Source: Cinclus cinclus
Lineage: Eukaryota > Chordata > Aves > Passeriformes > Cinclidae
Direction: 5' to 3'
NCBI RefSeq assembly: GCF_963662255.1
Contig: NC_085072.1
Span: 4,923,001-4,987,000, forward strand
DNA: 64,000 nucleotides
Both the position numbers and the translations under genes were made by a program. The notes below the pieces were generated by a model that was not told where the DNA came from, searched no databases, and was given only the letters and a program-made list of their open reading frames with translations. This document shows positions 1-12,100 of the stretch, in pieces. The first letter of the stretch is position 1. Each line of letters begins with the position of its first letter.

Positions 1-63
1 TCTTTCATTGATGCCTTTTCCTGGCATAAACCCAGGAGTTACTGCTACTGTTATTTCACTCAC

Positions 64-105
64 CTCTTGCAAGAACTTGTCAGCACAAAGATCAACAATC
101 AGAAC
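64..105 (-). CDS. DENND2C: DENND2C coding exon 14 (last in window)
   Basis: 42 nt, VLIVDLCADKFLQE, with acceptor CCCCAG and a clean donor GAG|GTGAGT at 61-63. The gene therefore continues left of the window with the dDENN exons. Confidence 0.95.
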
Positions 106-3100
106 CTGGGGAGATATAGAAAACACACTGACTGATAACTAGGTATGTTGCTGTACAGAAAATAATAGGTTTTTAATTTGTTTTTTAAACGTGGGATGTT
201 TTTTAAATAGGACTGCCACACACAAAACACAAGTTTTGCCTAGTGAATATTATTTATTTTTGATAACGCTGGAACATTTGTCTGACAAATTCACCAAGTG
301 GCTCAGAGAAGTTTGAGAGTTTATACTCAGACAGAATCCAGAGATTAATCCAGAGAGGTCAACCTCATCCCACTGGCATTGTCTGTGTCTCACACATCCT
401 CACCTCTTCTATGGGCAGGTCCTGGAGCTGTGGCAGGGAGCAGGAGAGGATGCCAATGAGGAATGGGGTGGGAGAGCACACGATGTCGATCATGGAAGCT
501 GGCAGGACAGGGATGTAGGTGTGCTGCCAGGTGAAGGGGTAAAGTGTTGCCACTGCAGCATGCCCACATTTAGACAGAGTGCTGGAGAGAAGCACAGGCA
601 GAGTGGTCAGTGCCTCCTTCAGGACAGGCTGGAAATGCTCAGGGCAGGTGTCACTGGTGTACAGTCTGTGCATCAGCAGAGGCCCCATGCACCCACTTCT
701 GAATTCAGTTCTGGGGAGCTAAAGCCACCATCAACCCAGGCTAAAGAGGCAAAAGGGAGACATTCCCTTATCTCCTCCCGTGTAAACAGCATACTCCAAA
801 TTCTAGGCATGCACATGCTGTGTGGAGAGTGCAGAAGGTTTTCAAATGGAACTAATTGCAAAACCAAACAAGCTTGAACATGGGACAGATCCAAACACAG
901 AAGAAACAATAATATCCAGCGACAGCATCCCTCAGAAAGAACTACTCAGCCTCATCTCTTACCTTAAGTTGTCAGCCACGAAGATGACCCTCCTTTCCAG
1001 CAGGAGAGAGGCAAAGACTCGGATGGTGTGGGAGACACTCAGGCACTGCAAGAGGCACTCAAAGTCAACGTGTTCCAGCCGGGAGTCCAAGGGACGGCAC
1101 AGCTCCATCACCTGAGGGGACACAGACACAGGGAGAGCTGGGGGAGCAGCCAGAGCAGGGACCCTCAGCCTGCAGCACAGGGGCCTGAGGTCAGAGATCG
1201 CTGCAGGCTGCAGCTCCTCCTGAGGGGCAGGACCAGGGACGGGACCCAGGGAAGGGCTGGAGCTGTTCCAGAGGAGTTCAGGTTGGATTTCAAGGAAAGG
1301 TTCTTCCCCCAGAGGGTGCTGGGCACTGCCCAGGCTCCCCAGGGAATGGGCGGCCCCGAGGCCGCCAGAGCTCCAGGAGCATTGGGACACTGCTCCAGGG
1401 ATGCCCAGGGTGGGATTTGGGGTGCCCTGTGCAGGGTCAGGAGTTGGACTGGATGATCCTTGTGGGTGCCTTCCAGCTCAGGATATTCTCTGAAACCATG
1501 ATTCTACACAGAATCCCATGACCCAGACAGTTGGCCTGGGGCAGCCAGCTGGACAGAGGAGTGCCCCAGAAGCAGGGAACCACTTCCACAGCAGATGATT
1601 CCACAGCAAACAGGTTTCTGGGACAGTCTCCCTTCCAACTTCAGCATGCTTTCTTCAGACTAATTACTTCCAGGCACCACTGTGCAGTTTGCAAACAGCC
1701 TGTGTGCCCCAGAGACTCCAGGGAGAGCAGGCAGCTCAGCCTGAGCTCTGTTACCTCATCTCCTGCTCCTGGCAGGAAGCTCCTGACGGTGATGGTGCGT
1801 CCCGGGGCAGGGAACGGAGCCTCCATCACACTGCGCATGAAGGGGTGCACCAGGGCTGGGGACATCTCCCTCCTCTTCTCCACCTCATCCAGGATCTGCA
1901 GGGAAACACACGGGGCCTTGGGTCACTGCTGCTGCTGACCAGAGGGGACAATCCATCAGAGCATTCCCATGGAGAAGGCTCCAGCACAGACCCACCCACC
2001 TCACTTGGGCCCCCAGTGAAATTCATCTCAAATGTCTGAACAGTCAAACAGGAACAGCTTCCTGTGAACACAACTCTCCAGCCTCCTGCTACTGGAAGGA
2101 AATGCCTTGTACAAAGCAATCAAATTATCATTATTTAGAGGAGTTAAGAGGAGCAGCACACATCCCCCTCACCAAGACACCTCCCTGAAACACTGTTATA
2201 GAAACTCTATGCTCCAACAATTGGAACCATCATGCATGTAAGCCTGTCCCTGTACTCTTCTGCAAAAACTGCCCTTTATCTGCAGCAGCTTTCCCCAGTC
2301 TTTACCTCTTTATCTCCCCTCCTCATGGTGCTACAAAAAAAGTGGCAATCCAACCCCATCCCAAACTGATTTTCCATTTCCAAGTCACAGAAGAAGAGGA
2401 TGAAGGGATACCCTCAGTAACACCAGGTATTAGGAGGCCCTTCCTGGCAGTAATTGCTGAAGGATTTGTGTACTGGCTGACAAGGCTCAGCACCAGTGCT
2501 TTATTTCCCCACTCAGAGCAAAGACAGAGACGAAGCACCACTCTCCTGGGATGAGCTGCAATCACTAAGCCTGACAGAAGCATCCAGTTACTCTGGGGAG
2601 CCTGCAGGCTGTCAGGGCTCAGAACAGGCTGTGCCAGCTCACCTTGGAGAAGAGGTTGAAGCAGCCCAGGCGGCTCACGATGCAGTACACCTCGGGCAGG
2701 CGCTTCCCTTTCCCTTCTGGCTGAAACAACAACAGCAACAGCTCTGCTGAGAACAGGGAGGCAAGGAACAACCCAGTACCCATACTGCAGCTGGTCTGCA
2801 GCATTCCTTCTGCTGCAGCCCCCCTACACTTATGACAGTGAAGGTTCTCAAGGAACAACCAGTTCCAGGAGCTGGTTTCATGCCCAGAGCCCATTTCACC
2901 ATTTCTGGGCACCCTTCCCTCTGCACCCCAAGGCTTGGCACCACCACAGCAGCACAGGATGGGTAACTCACGTGGGAAAGTCACATCCTGACAGTGCCCA
3001 GACAGTGCCCTCTGTACCCCCAGCCCCCCAAGAGATGCTCACCAGGAGCTTCCTGCAGTACCCGAACCAGCGGCTGCCGTCCTCCCCCGTCAGCACGAAG

Positions 3101-6100
3101 GAAAAGGTTTCACTGGGGAAACAAAGCAGAGTCGGGGTTAAATTCACCAAACAGTTCAGGGGAGAGACTGACAAAGCACACAAACTCCTCCTGGTCATGC
3201 TGACAAAGGCTAAAGCATGATTACAAGGACTTTGGGACCTGTTCAGGGTAAAAACTTGCACCCCATGAGCTTTTCCATCTCTCCCCCTTCCCAGCTGCTT
3301 CCCCATTCAGCCAAGGAGCAGCAGAAGCACTTCCAGCCCCAGGAGCTGGCCTTGGACAAATTTTTCTCCCTCACAGGAAAAGCAGCAGCCCTTTAGCCCA
3401 GCTCCACACCTCATCTTCCCTCCCACCACAGGGATTTCCTGGATCCTTTCCCCTTTTCCCCTGCCCTGGCTGCAGCTCCTCTTGCACACTCCAAAGCTTT
3501 CAGCATTGCCTGTCTCAGTCACAAGTACTCAAAACTGAGTCTTTACCTTTTAAGGTCTGATGAAGGGAACCAGTCTTTGGGATCTGGAAAGCAGAATTTG
3601 GGAATGACCTTTAGCCTCTCTTCAGTATCCTTTGACGGTCTGAAGGGATGTTCAGGCTGGAGGGGTAACAGTTTAATTTGAAGTCACTGAAGTTGGTGCA
3701 CAGCTGCAGCATTTAAAATACAGGAAGCATCTTCCTGACACTTCCAAAGGCTGACCTATCTCATAGCTAATGCACAGGTACAGGAGAACATGTTCTGACT
3801 ATTAGCAGATTCCCAATTCCCTCTTGCATTTTTCCTGCTGATTGGACCTTTGTAAAATGACCCAGCTTGGTAAGGATGGATTAAGGACCTACAAGCATGG
3901 CTAAGCTTATTGGAAAATGAATGTAGGTATTACTCCCCAAATGATGTCTGGGGCAGCCTGCCTTGGTTCTACCCCTGGGAGATTTGAAAACACTAATAAG
4001 GAACAGGAATGTGTTCAGCTTTTGATGTGCAGATCACTCATAACTGAAGTGCAAAAACTGTCCCTGAATCACATGTTCCATCACATGTGGGTTCAAATCA
4101 AATCCCTCAAGGATGTCAAGACATTTTCCATCTCAAAACTGCCCAGAAAGGGCAAAATAAAGGTGTTCAGATAAGAGGCTCCATAAGAAATGTAAGGAAA
4201 TTTTATACATTTAAGTAGGAAATGCCCCCAAGAAGTCAAAAGGTTATTGCATAAAGTTGATTTTAGGCACTCAGCACACCCAGGCTATTCCAGTGCCCCA
4301 AGCTGTGGCAGCACAAAGTGTTAGGAAAACAGAACAGCATTTTCACAGAGTAACAGTTGTACAAAAGCTTAGATGTCCTTGGGCACACAGCCCAAAGCAG
4401 AGGGTGACAGCAGATTACTCGGAAGCAAAGCTAATATTAGAAGACAGACTCCCAATCTGACACACTGTCCCATCTAAAGTCACTCACCAAAACACTTTCA
4501 TTTGAGCAGAGGATAAATAAATACTGAGAACATAATTTGTAGTTCCAGTGCCTTTATAAAAGCCAGTACAAAGCAGGAGGGGAACCCTGCAGTGCGCTTC
4601 CCAAAGGCAATGGACAGATTGAGAGGCTGCACCAGGGGCTGCATTCCTTTCTTCCTCCCAAGACCCTAAAGCTTGCACTTTTAACAGATATTATTTGGGT
4701 GTGTTCAGTTTTACCCACCAAATTAACACGATGAACTCCTTCTGGTTGTAGTTCCTTATTCATCTTGTGAACCTAGTGCATTTACACACTTGAGACACTT
4801 GAATTATTGGCACACAAATTCTTTAGGCAGCAGGAACTGAGACACTGTGGGACCTGCTGGGGTCTCACACAACCTCCCTGAATGGATCTGACATCTCCTC
4901 TATGTGGATGACATGCAGATTCCTCAATAATCCCTGGCTTTCTCCTGATGGCACAGCCAGAATTCATGGCTCTGTTCTGTTTTCAGTGGAAAGCAGCAGG
5001 TATGAGCCCAGACAGTGACAACTGAATATTCATCTCAATCTGGTACCAGAGAAACACCAAGGCTCCATCTCAGCTTCCCAACTCAGGACACTGAGCTATA
5101 ATTCAGTCACACACTGGTTCTGTCACCTATTTGGGCTGAACACCTTACTTCAAAGGGCTTGGTTTAGCTACAGCACTTCCACAGCTCTTCTGGTTTTGGG
5201 GGCTTGTACAAACAGCTTTGCCATTTTATTATTATTCTTTTTCAAAACAGTATAAATAAGCACAAAAGCTCTGGGATTCCAGTTCCTGTGCACCATCAGT
5301 GCTTCACTCCTGGTTTATAAAGGACAGACTGCCAGGATGAGGTTCCTGCCAGCTTTGGGACAGAGTTCTGCACTCCTTCCTCTCCTTCAGCTGCTATCAA
5401 ATACTCCATGACTTCATGAAATCTGAATTAAGGAGAAGCCTTCCTAGCTCAAAAAAGACAATAAACTCATTATCAAGACACATATTCAACTACTCCCTGA
5501 CACTACCCATTAGGTGTGTAACAGAGCAAGGTGCCTCACATTCCAAGCCCAGATCCTGACCAGTGTAGTTAGTTTAGGAGGGGAAACACAGAGCTGAGCA
5601 GTTCCCTGGGCAGGCTTCCACACAGCTCTTACCTTGCTGGGGAACTGCTGGATGATGTGTGGTGTGTAGGTGACCTCAGATGCCTTCTTGTGCAGGGACA
5701 CCACCACGAAGAGCTCAAACAGACGCTGCTCCTGGAGCTCGATGAGATCCCTCTCCAAGGTCTGGTAGTGTGGGTTCCTCTTGGAGGCTGAGTGCCTCAG
5801 GCACCTGTGACGACCTGGGGAGAGGAATAAATCTCAAACCAGCCTGTGGCTGGCACTGCCACACATCTACAGGGCACAGAAGAGCACTCAGCATTGCCAT
5901 CAGAGGGGGAAAGGGATGGGTGGGTTTGTTCAACACCAAAATGCTCTCCATGGGTCACGGGGTGCCTGTGTCAGCTCATCTTGCACAGAGCTGCTCTTCC
6001 CCCAGGGAACAAGTGACAGGAGGAGAGCTCTGGATTGGATATTAGGGACAATTTCTTCACTGGAATGGTTGATAAGCATTGGAACAGGCTGCCCAGGGCA

Positions 6101-9100
6101 TTGGTGGAATTACCATCCCTGGAGGTGTTTAAAAGTGTGTGGATGTGGCACTTGAGGATGTGGTTTAGTGGTGAGCGTGGTGGTGGTGCTGGGTTGATGA
6201 TTGGACCTGATGACCTTAGAGGTCTTTCCCAACCTTAACAATTCCAGGATTCTGTGATTCAGACAGGGAGCACTGGCCAGGCAGCAGCTCTGCAAACCCC
6301 CCCGACAAATACTGAAATTTCTCCTGCTGCCCTGATGTTCTTACACAGAGTGACACAACAGGGTAGCAGGGCATGAAGCCCAGCTGCAGCAGGGAACTGC
6401 CAGGACTCAGGGAGCCACTCCAAACACCATGGGCACTGAGGAGGGGCAGAGGCAGCTCCCTGCCCAGGACACCCCCAGACTGGGCTGTCCTGACAGGCAG
6501 CACAGGCTCACAAGCACAGGCACAGTCCTCTGACGTCAGGAATTCCTGTGGCCCAGGCACCGTGACACATCCTGGACACTTTCAAACAACTCTTCCATCA
6601 GGCACTGACTCAATCACTGTAATTCTGCTGAGATTCTTCACTCTTTACCACTCTCCTTCATACAAAGAAATGGAACTTCACTTTTCATTCCAAGTTAAAA
6701 ACTTTTTGAATGTTTCCCTCCAAGTAAACGAAACACCTAAAATAACTAATTGAGTCCTTGAATGGTTTGGGTTGAAGGGACCTTACAGCTCATTCAGTGT
6801 CACCTGCTGCCAAGGGCAGGAACACCTTCCACTGTCCCAGGCTGCTCCAAGCCCTGTCCAGCCTGGCCTTGGACACTTCCAGGGATCCAGGGGCAGCCAC
6901 GGCTGCTCTGGGCACCCTGTGCCAGATCCTTCTGTTTAATGTCTTTACATGGAAGCTAAAGCCAGCTAAAACCAAGTAGGTGTTTCAGGCCTGGAGTTTG
7001 GGTCTATGATCCAGCTCAGGACATTGGAACCAGACAAGTACCCAGGTGAATTTTCCCCAGAGGAAAGGACATTTCACAGTATTACATAAAACAGAACCAA
7101 GGGAAGGAATCACGAGGGAAATAATCTCAAGCAAGCAGCAGGAAAGGTGATCAGAAACAACCTCCCACAAGTCACACTACCAACCCAAAAATTACTCTGC
7201 TTCTGGTGACTGACAGATTAATGGCATTAAAGCTCAAGGGCTAAGGGAAGTGGCAGAACTAGAGGTTGGCTTGTCACAGCAACAGCTCCCAGACTTGGCC
7301 ATGTGGCCTCTGAGAGGCTCCCTGTCCCTGTCTCAGCAGATCCCACATGTCAGTGTGCTCATCCCACCAGGGCCTCAGCCAAGGGTGCAGTGCAGTGCTG
7401 TGGGACAGGACCAGCCCCTGTGATTCACTCACTTTTGGGCTGATTTTCCGTATCGCTTTCATTCCCACTGGTTTCACCTGAAACACACATAGTTGTCACT
7501 TATTAGCCATGCAGAAGGAAGATGAGCAACACCCAAAGTTGAGAAACAGAGAAAACCTGAGAGTCATCAGATCAACATCCCTCGTGGCTGCCCACCAATC
7601 CTGCCCAAAGCATCAGTCAAGGGCAGCTGGGAAATGTGTTACAACAGAGAATTTCAAAAAGCAGAGCTGGTATCAAGCCAGTGCTGTCAGTGAATGACCT
7701 GCAGGTCAGCTGAACACGGGCAAAACAACACAAACCAGCTGGTTGAGGCTGCTATAAAACTTAACAGAGCAACTATAAATAAAGACCCTACTATGGCTAC
7801 ACAATCAGAACAAGGCACACAGATGATGAGTGCACTTGTCAGTGGTAGTTCTCGTGCCAAGTGGTTTTCTGAGGAATTTTTGCTTTAATTTGCTATTTTG
7901 AAGAAGCACTTTCAACCACCAGCCCAGCTCTCCAGGCTCAGAATCCTCCCCTTGTGAAAGTGTTAAATTTGGGTTAGGCAAGTGTTCCTTGAGCTGAAAG
8001 CTCAATTCCAGCCAAAAGTCTGGGGTTTGCACTGTCGTGTCAGCATGAGGCAGTGGTCCCAGGCCAGGGGGCACAGGGATTGTGCCACTCAAGGTGTTTA
8101 GAGCACAGACAATGGTGCTGGAGACCCCATTACCTTTCACTGGTGCTGCTTCTCTCCCAGCAGGACTGAGCAGCTTCACCTTCTTCTTTCCACGCTTGGA
8201 GTCAAAGATCTCCTGTATCTTTAGTACCAGCTGAAATCCAAAGCAGAAGCAGAGGTTAATGTGAGGGTCCAGAGAAGGGCCCAGGTGCCAACAGGAGGGC
8301 AGCCCAACAGCCACCATCCAGGACTTGGGGAAAGCTGCCCAAATCCTGCAGGAACCTGGCTCAGAAGCTGGAGTCCCTCCAGCCCAGCTCACTGGATAAA
8401 GAATGAGCACAGATTTCTGCTGCAAGAGAGGGATCCCTGTCAGCACAGCTCAAAGCTGACACCAGATTGTACAAGCATTCTGGAAACTGTCATACTTGCT
8501 TTCCCAAATAGAAGTGACAAACTGTCTGGCATCAGATCTCCATTTTCTATGCAAAGGCACTTGCAAGAACATCTTATAAACCCCCCAGCACAGAGAACTC
8601 AGAACATGCTCCCCAGCACCCCAACTCCTTCCAAGCCCAGAAAAAGCACAGCTCTCTCACTGTAACTTGGGGGCTGTTTTTTGGGTTTGCTGCTGTAGCT
8701 GGATGGCAGCTCAAGTCTCCTAAAGCACAAGTGAGGCTACTCCAAGCACAGGCCCTCTCCCAGGTGTCCCTGGAATGGAAGGATGATGCACTCTGGGTGA
8801 CCAGCTCTGGTGGAAGCTGTCCCTGCCCATGGCAGGGGGTGGAATGAGGTGGAATTTAAGGGTCTTTCCACCCAAACCATCCTGTGATTTTGCACAAATG
8901 AAGACAGACAGTGGGACAGAACAATGGGTCTGTGCTGCAGGACCACACACCTGGTCCACTGGAAAAAAATGTTGGGGAAAAGCACAGCCCAGTGCAGACT
9001 AAGCCATAGGCATGAGAGAAGGGTCAGCATTTTGACACTGCCTTGGTGCTGGTAATCTTCCTTCCACTGGTCACAACAGCCTTAAAGTCAAAGTCCTGAC

Positions 9101-12100
9101 ACTTTCTGTGTCCCTGTCACAGACTGCTCTGTGCTTTCTCCTCACCTGACAGTGCCCCAGGGGCTCCTGGCTCCCACATCAAAGGCAGCCTTTGCTTCAT
9201 GTGAAGAGGGATTTACCCTAAATGCAGGGAGCAGGTCAAGTTCATTCCTGCCTCAAGAATTCATTAAACTGAACACAGGAGGGTGGGGCCCAGCCATTTG
9301 TCATCACAAATACAGCATAAAAAGAAATATATTAAAGAGAACCTGTTTGTTCAGCTCAAGCATTTAATCCCCAGATCAGCAAACCAGGCTTAGGCTCCCC
9401 TTTTCCAATCGATTTCTCCCCATTTTCTGCCTCAGCCAAGCCCACCCAGCATGAGAAGGCAGCAGGGAACAAACAGCCCACTGCAGAGAGCAGTGCTCCT
9501 CCTGCCAAATCTGCCTTCTTTCCCTTTTTATCCAGCCTTACCTAGAAGATCTTAATTTCTGTCCTGATTTTTGTGCAGCTGAGGCACCACCCTGGGTGTG
9601 TTTAAGGCAGCCATGTGTTTCTTAGGCAAAAGATTTTGTCTTTTTAGACCCCAGTCGTTTTCTCAACCTCTCGAGCAACCTTGGCTCAATTCCTCATGAG
9701 TAAAGACAGTAAAGTGCTCTTCCTGCATGTAAATTGTTACCAGATTTTTGGAATAGGTTTGCTTTTGGAGAACGTTTTATTTTCCCTCTCCATCACAGCA
9801 TTTTTATAATCTTGCCATCTCCTTCCTGATTTCCCAGAGCTAAGGTTTGTTTAAAAACACAGACAGAAGTTACTTGATACTCTGAAGCACTTTAAAGGTT
9901 TGAAAAGTCCTTTGCAACTGTCCAACTCTACCTCACAGTCTTGTGCAATCTGAGCAAATACACATGATTTTCAGACAAAATAAAGATCTGCTGAAGTAAA
10001 AGTATTTTACCACAAGAAAAATAAGTCCTTGCCACTACCACAACTGGAATTTGAGTTCCATGCACAAAGTGGGCAGCTGCCCTTCTACAGCCTTTTATCA
10101 CTGAGGGATGTGAGCTGGTAACCAACACGAGGATCTAAGAACCTTCCCGAGGCACCAAAGCAGAGTCAGAACAGCCCTCTGTGTGAAGGAGGATTAAAAC
10201 TCTTCCTCACCCCTCTGGCCTCAGCAGCATAATTGTCTCTGCAGCCAAGCAGGAGGCACAGGCCAGAAGGGACAGCTGTATGAAGGCTTAGTGAAATGCT
10301 CTTATCCCTAAGAGTTCCTCTGCACCTTTAAACTATGAACCAGCTGTTCCTGATGCCAGTCCAGAACTCCAGGACAACATTCCAAGTAACCAAGGGCCCC
10401 ACAACCATCCCACAGCTCAGGGCCTGCAGTGGAACACCACGATCTGTCTGGGAAATCACTGGGAGCAGGGGCCATATCCACACAGCGTTTCAGAGCTGCC
10501 TCTGTAGCTCTCCAGGAGCACAAACCCAGCACCATCCCACTCCATGGAAGCACTGGAAACAAGGCTTAGGCGACAAAGCACGAGGAAGGGCTTGTGTTCA
10601 CACACAGCCCTGACCTCCAGGACAACACTGAGCACTTTGTCTACCAACTCCTGGCCAACAAAAACACCACTGTCCCAGCTAGAACTGGCACTCAGGTCCC
10701 CATACACCAGCCCTGCCACTTGGAGAGGGAATGGCTGGAGCAGCAGTGCCAAGCAGCAATCACCTGCCTGGCCCACAGCTCTGTGGCCACTTACAAAGCA
10801 GCAAGAGCTTGAAATGCCAGGCAAGAAGTGAAATTTCCACACTTGAATCTCACCCAGGGCAGGTTCTTTCTCCTGCTGGCAGTCTCCACTGCTTGGAACA
10901 GCTTCCACTCAGACAGAGTGACAGGCAGGGAGGTCTCCTTCCCCATCTTCCCTGGGAAACTTGTCTGAGAGGGCTTCAGCTCCAGCGTCTTGCGGCTGAG
11001 GAAGGGAGGTTTTGGGGGAGGCTGGAAAACAGAAGCAGAAGAGAGAGCCAAGAGTGAGATCAAGCTTTGGTCCAAGGTCACAGGCAGACAAGTCAGATTA
11101 CAGCTGGTAAAATCTGCTCTACCAAGCTCTCCATCCCACCTCCCCATTCAAGCATCTCACCAAATCTCTCTTGCTCCTACTTTTTTGCTCCTCAGTAGCT
11201 TAATCAGCTCCCATGGCTATTCATTATTTATGTTATATATTATTTACATTAATAACAAACAATAAAACAATAAGAAAAACCAATGGCTTGCAGTGTGGAA
11301 TGCGAGGCTGGGGGTGAGCACAAACAAGGGCCATTGTGAGAATGATTCTGCAAACACCTGACCCTTTAATCCCCCCACCCTACCTTGGGAGCCCTGCTGA
11401 TGCTCCGGGGAGGGGGCAGCTTCCAGACAGATGGCACCTTCCACAGAGGCAAGGGCAGTGCCCTGATATCTTCATAAGGATTTTCTTTTGTAGGACCTGG
11501 AAAAAGCATTGGATGGGGGATTTATGAAAGGAGATAAAGCCCTGTAATTTTTGGGATAAAAGTGGAGAGAGTGTGCAGTTGGCTGCCTTTAACAGGGTCT
11601 GAGAGACCCTTTAAAGCTGGATGAGGTTCCCACCACATCCTTCTAACCCACTGCCATCAACTTGGCAAACTGTGCATGGATTCAGCAGAACAAAACACTT
11701 CTTCCTCTGCAGAGCAAGCAGCTCTATTGCAAAGCAGCTCAATTTGGCAGTGTTCACACCGATCTCTGTGCAACACTCAAGCAAAGCATTCCAAGAGCTA
11801 ATAAAGAAATCAGTGTAGCGCAGGCCAACTCCAGTGACCTCCTATGACATCTGAAATCAGGCTGTTCATGTGCAGATGACACCAACACCAACAAAGAACC
11901 CCAGATGGGGAAGATCTTAAAAGTCCCAGAGCTGGAAAGGGCCTCGATGTATTGTCACCTTCACTCCTCCCTCCCCAGCACAGCTGCCACCCTGAACACA
12001 GCAAGCACACCCCCAGAAGCACAGGCACATACAGATAATGTCCTCGTAGATGTTGTCTTCGGACTGAGTGTGGGCCAGCCTGGATCCTGCAGTGCCATTT

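Noticed and set aside
7433..7486. Alternative reading VKPVGMKAIRKISPK for DENND2C exon 6
   Set aside because: It starts in the wrong phase for exon 5 and cannot join exon 7; the acidic frame fits both junctions.
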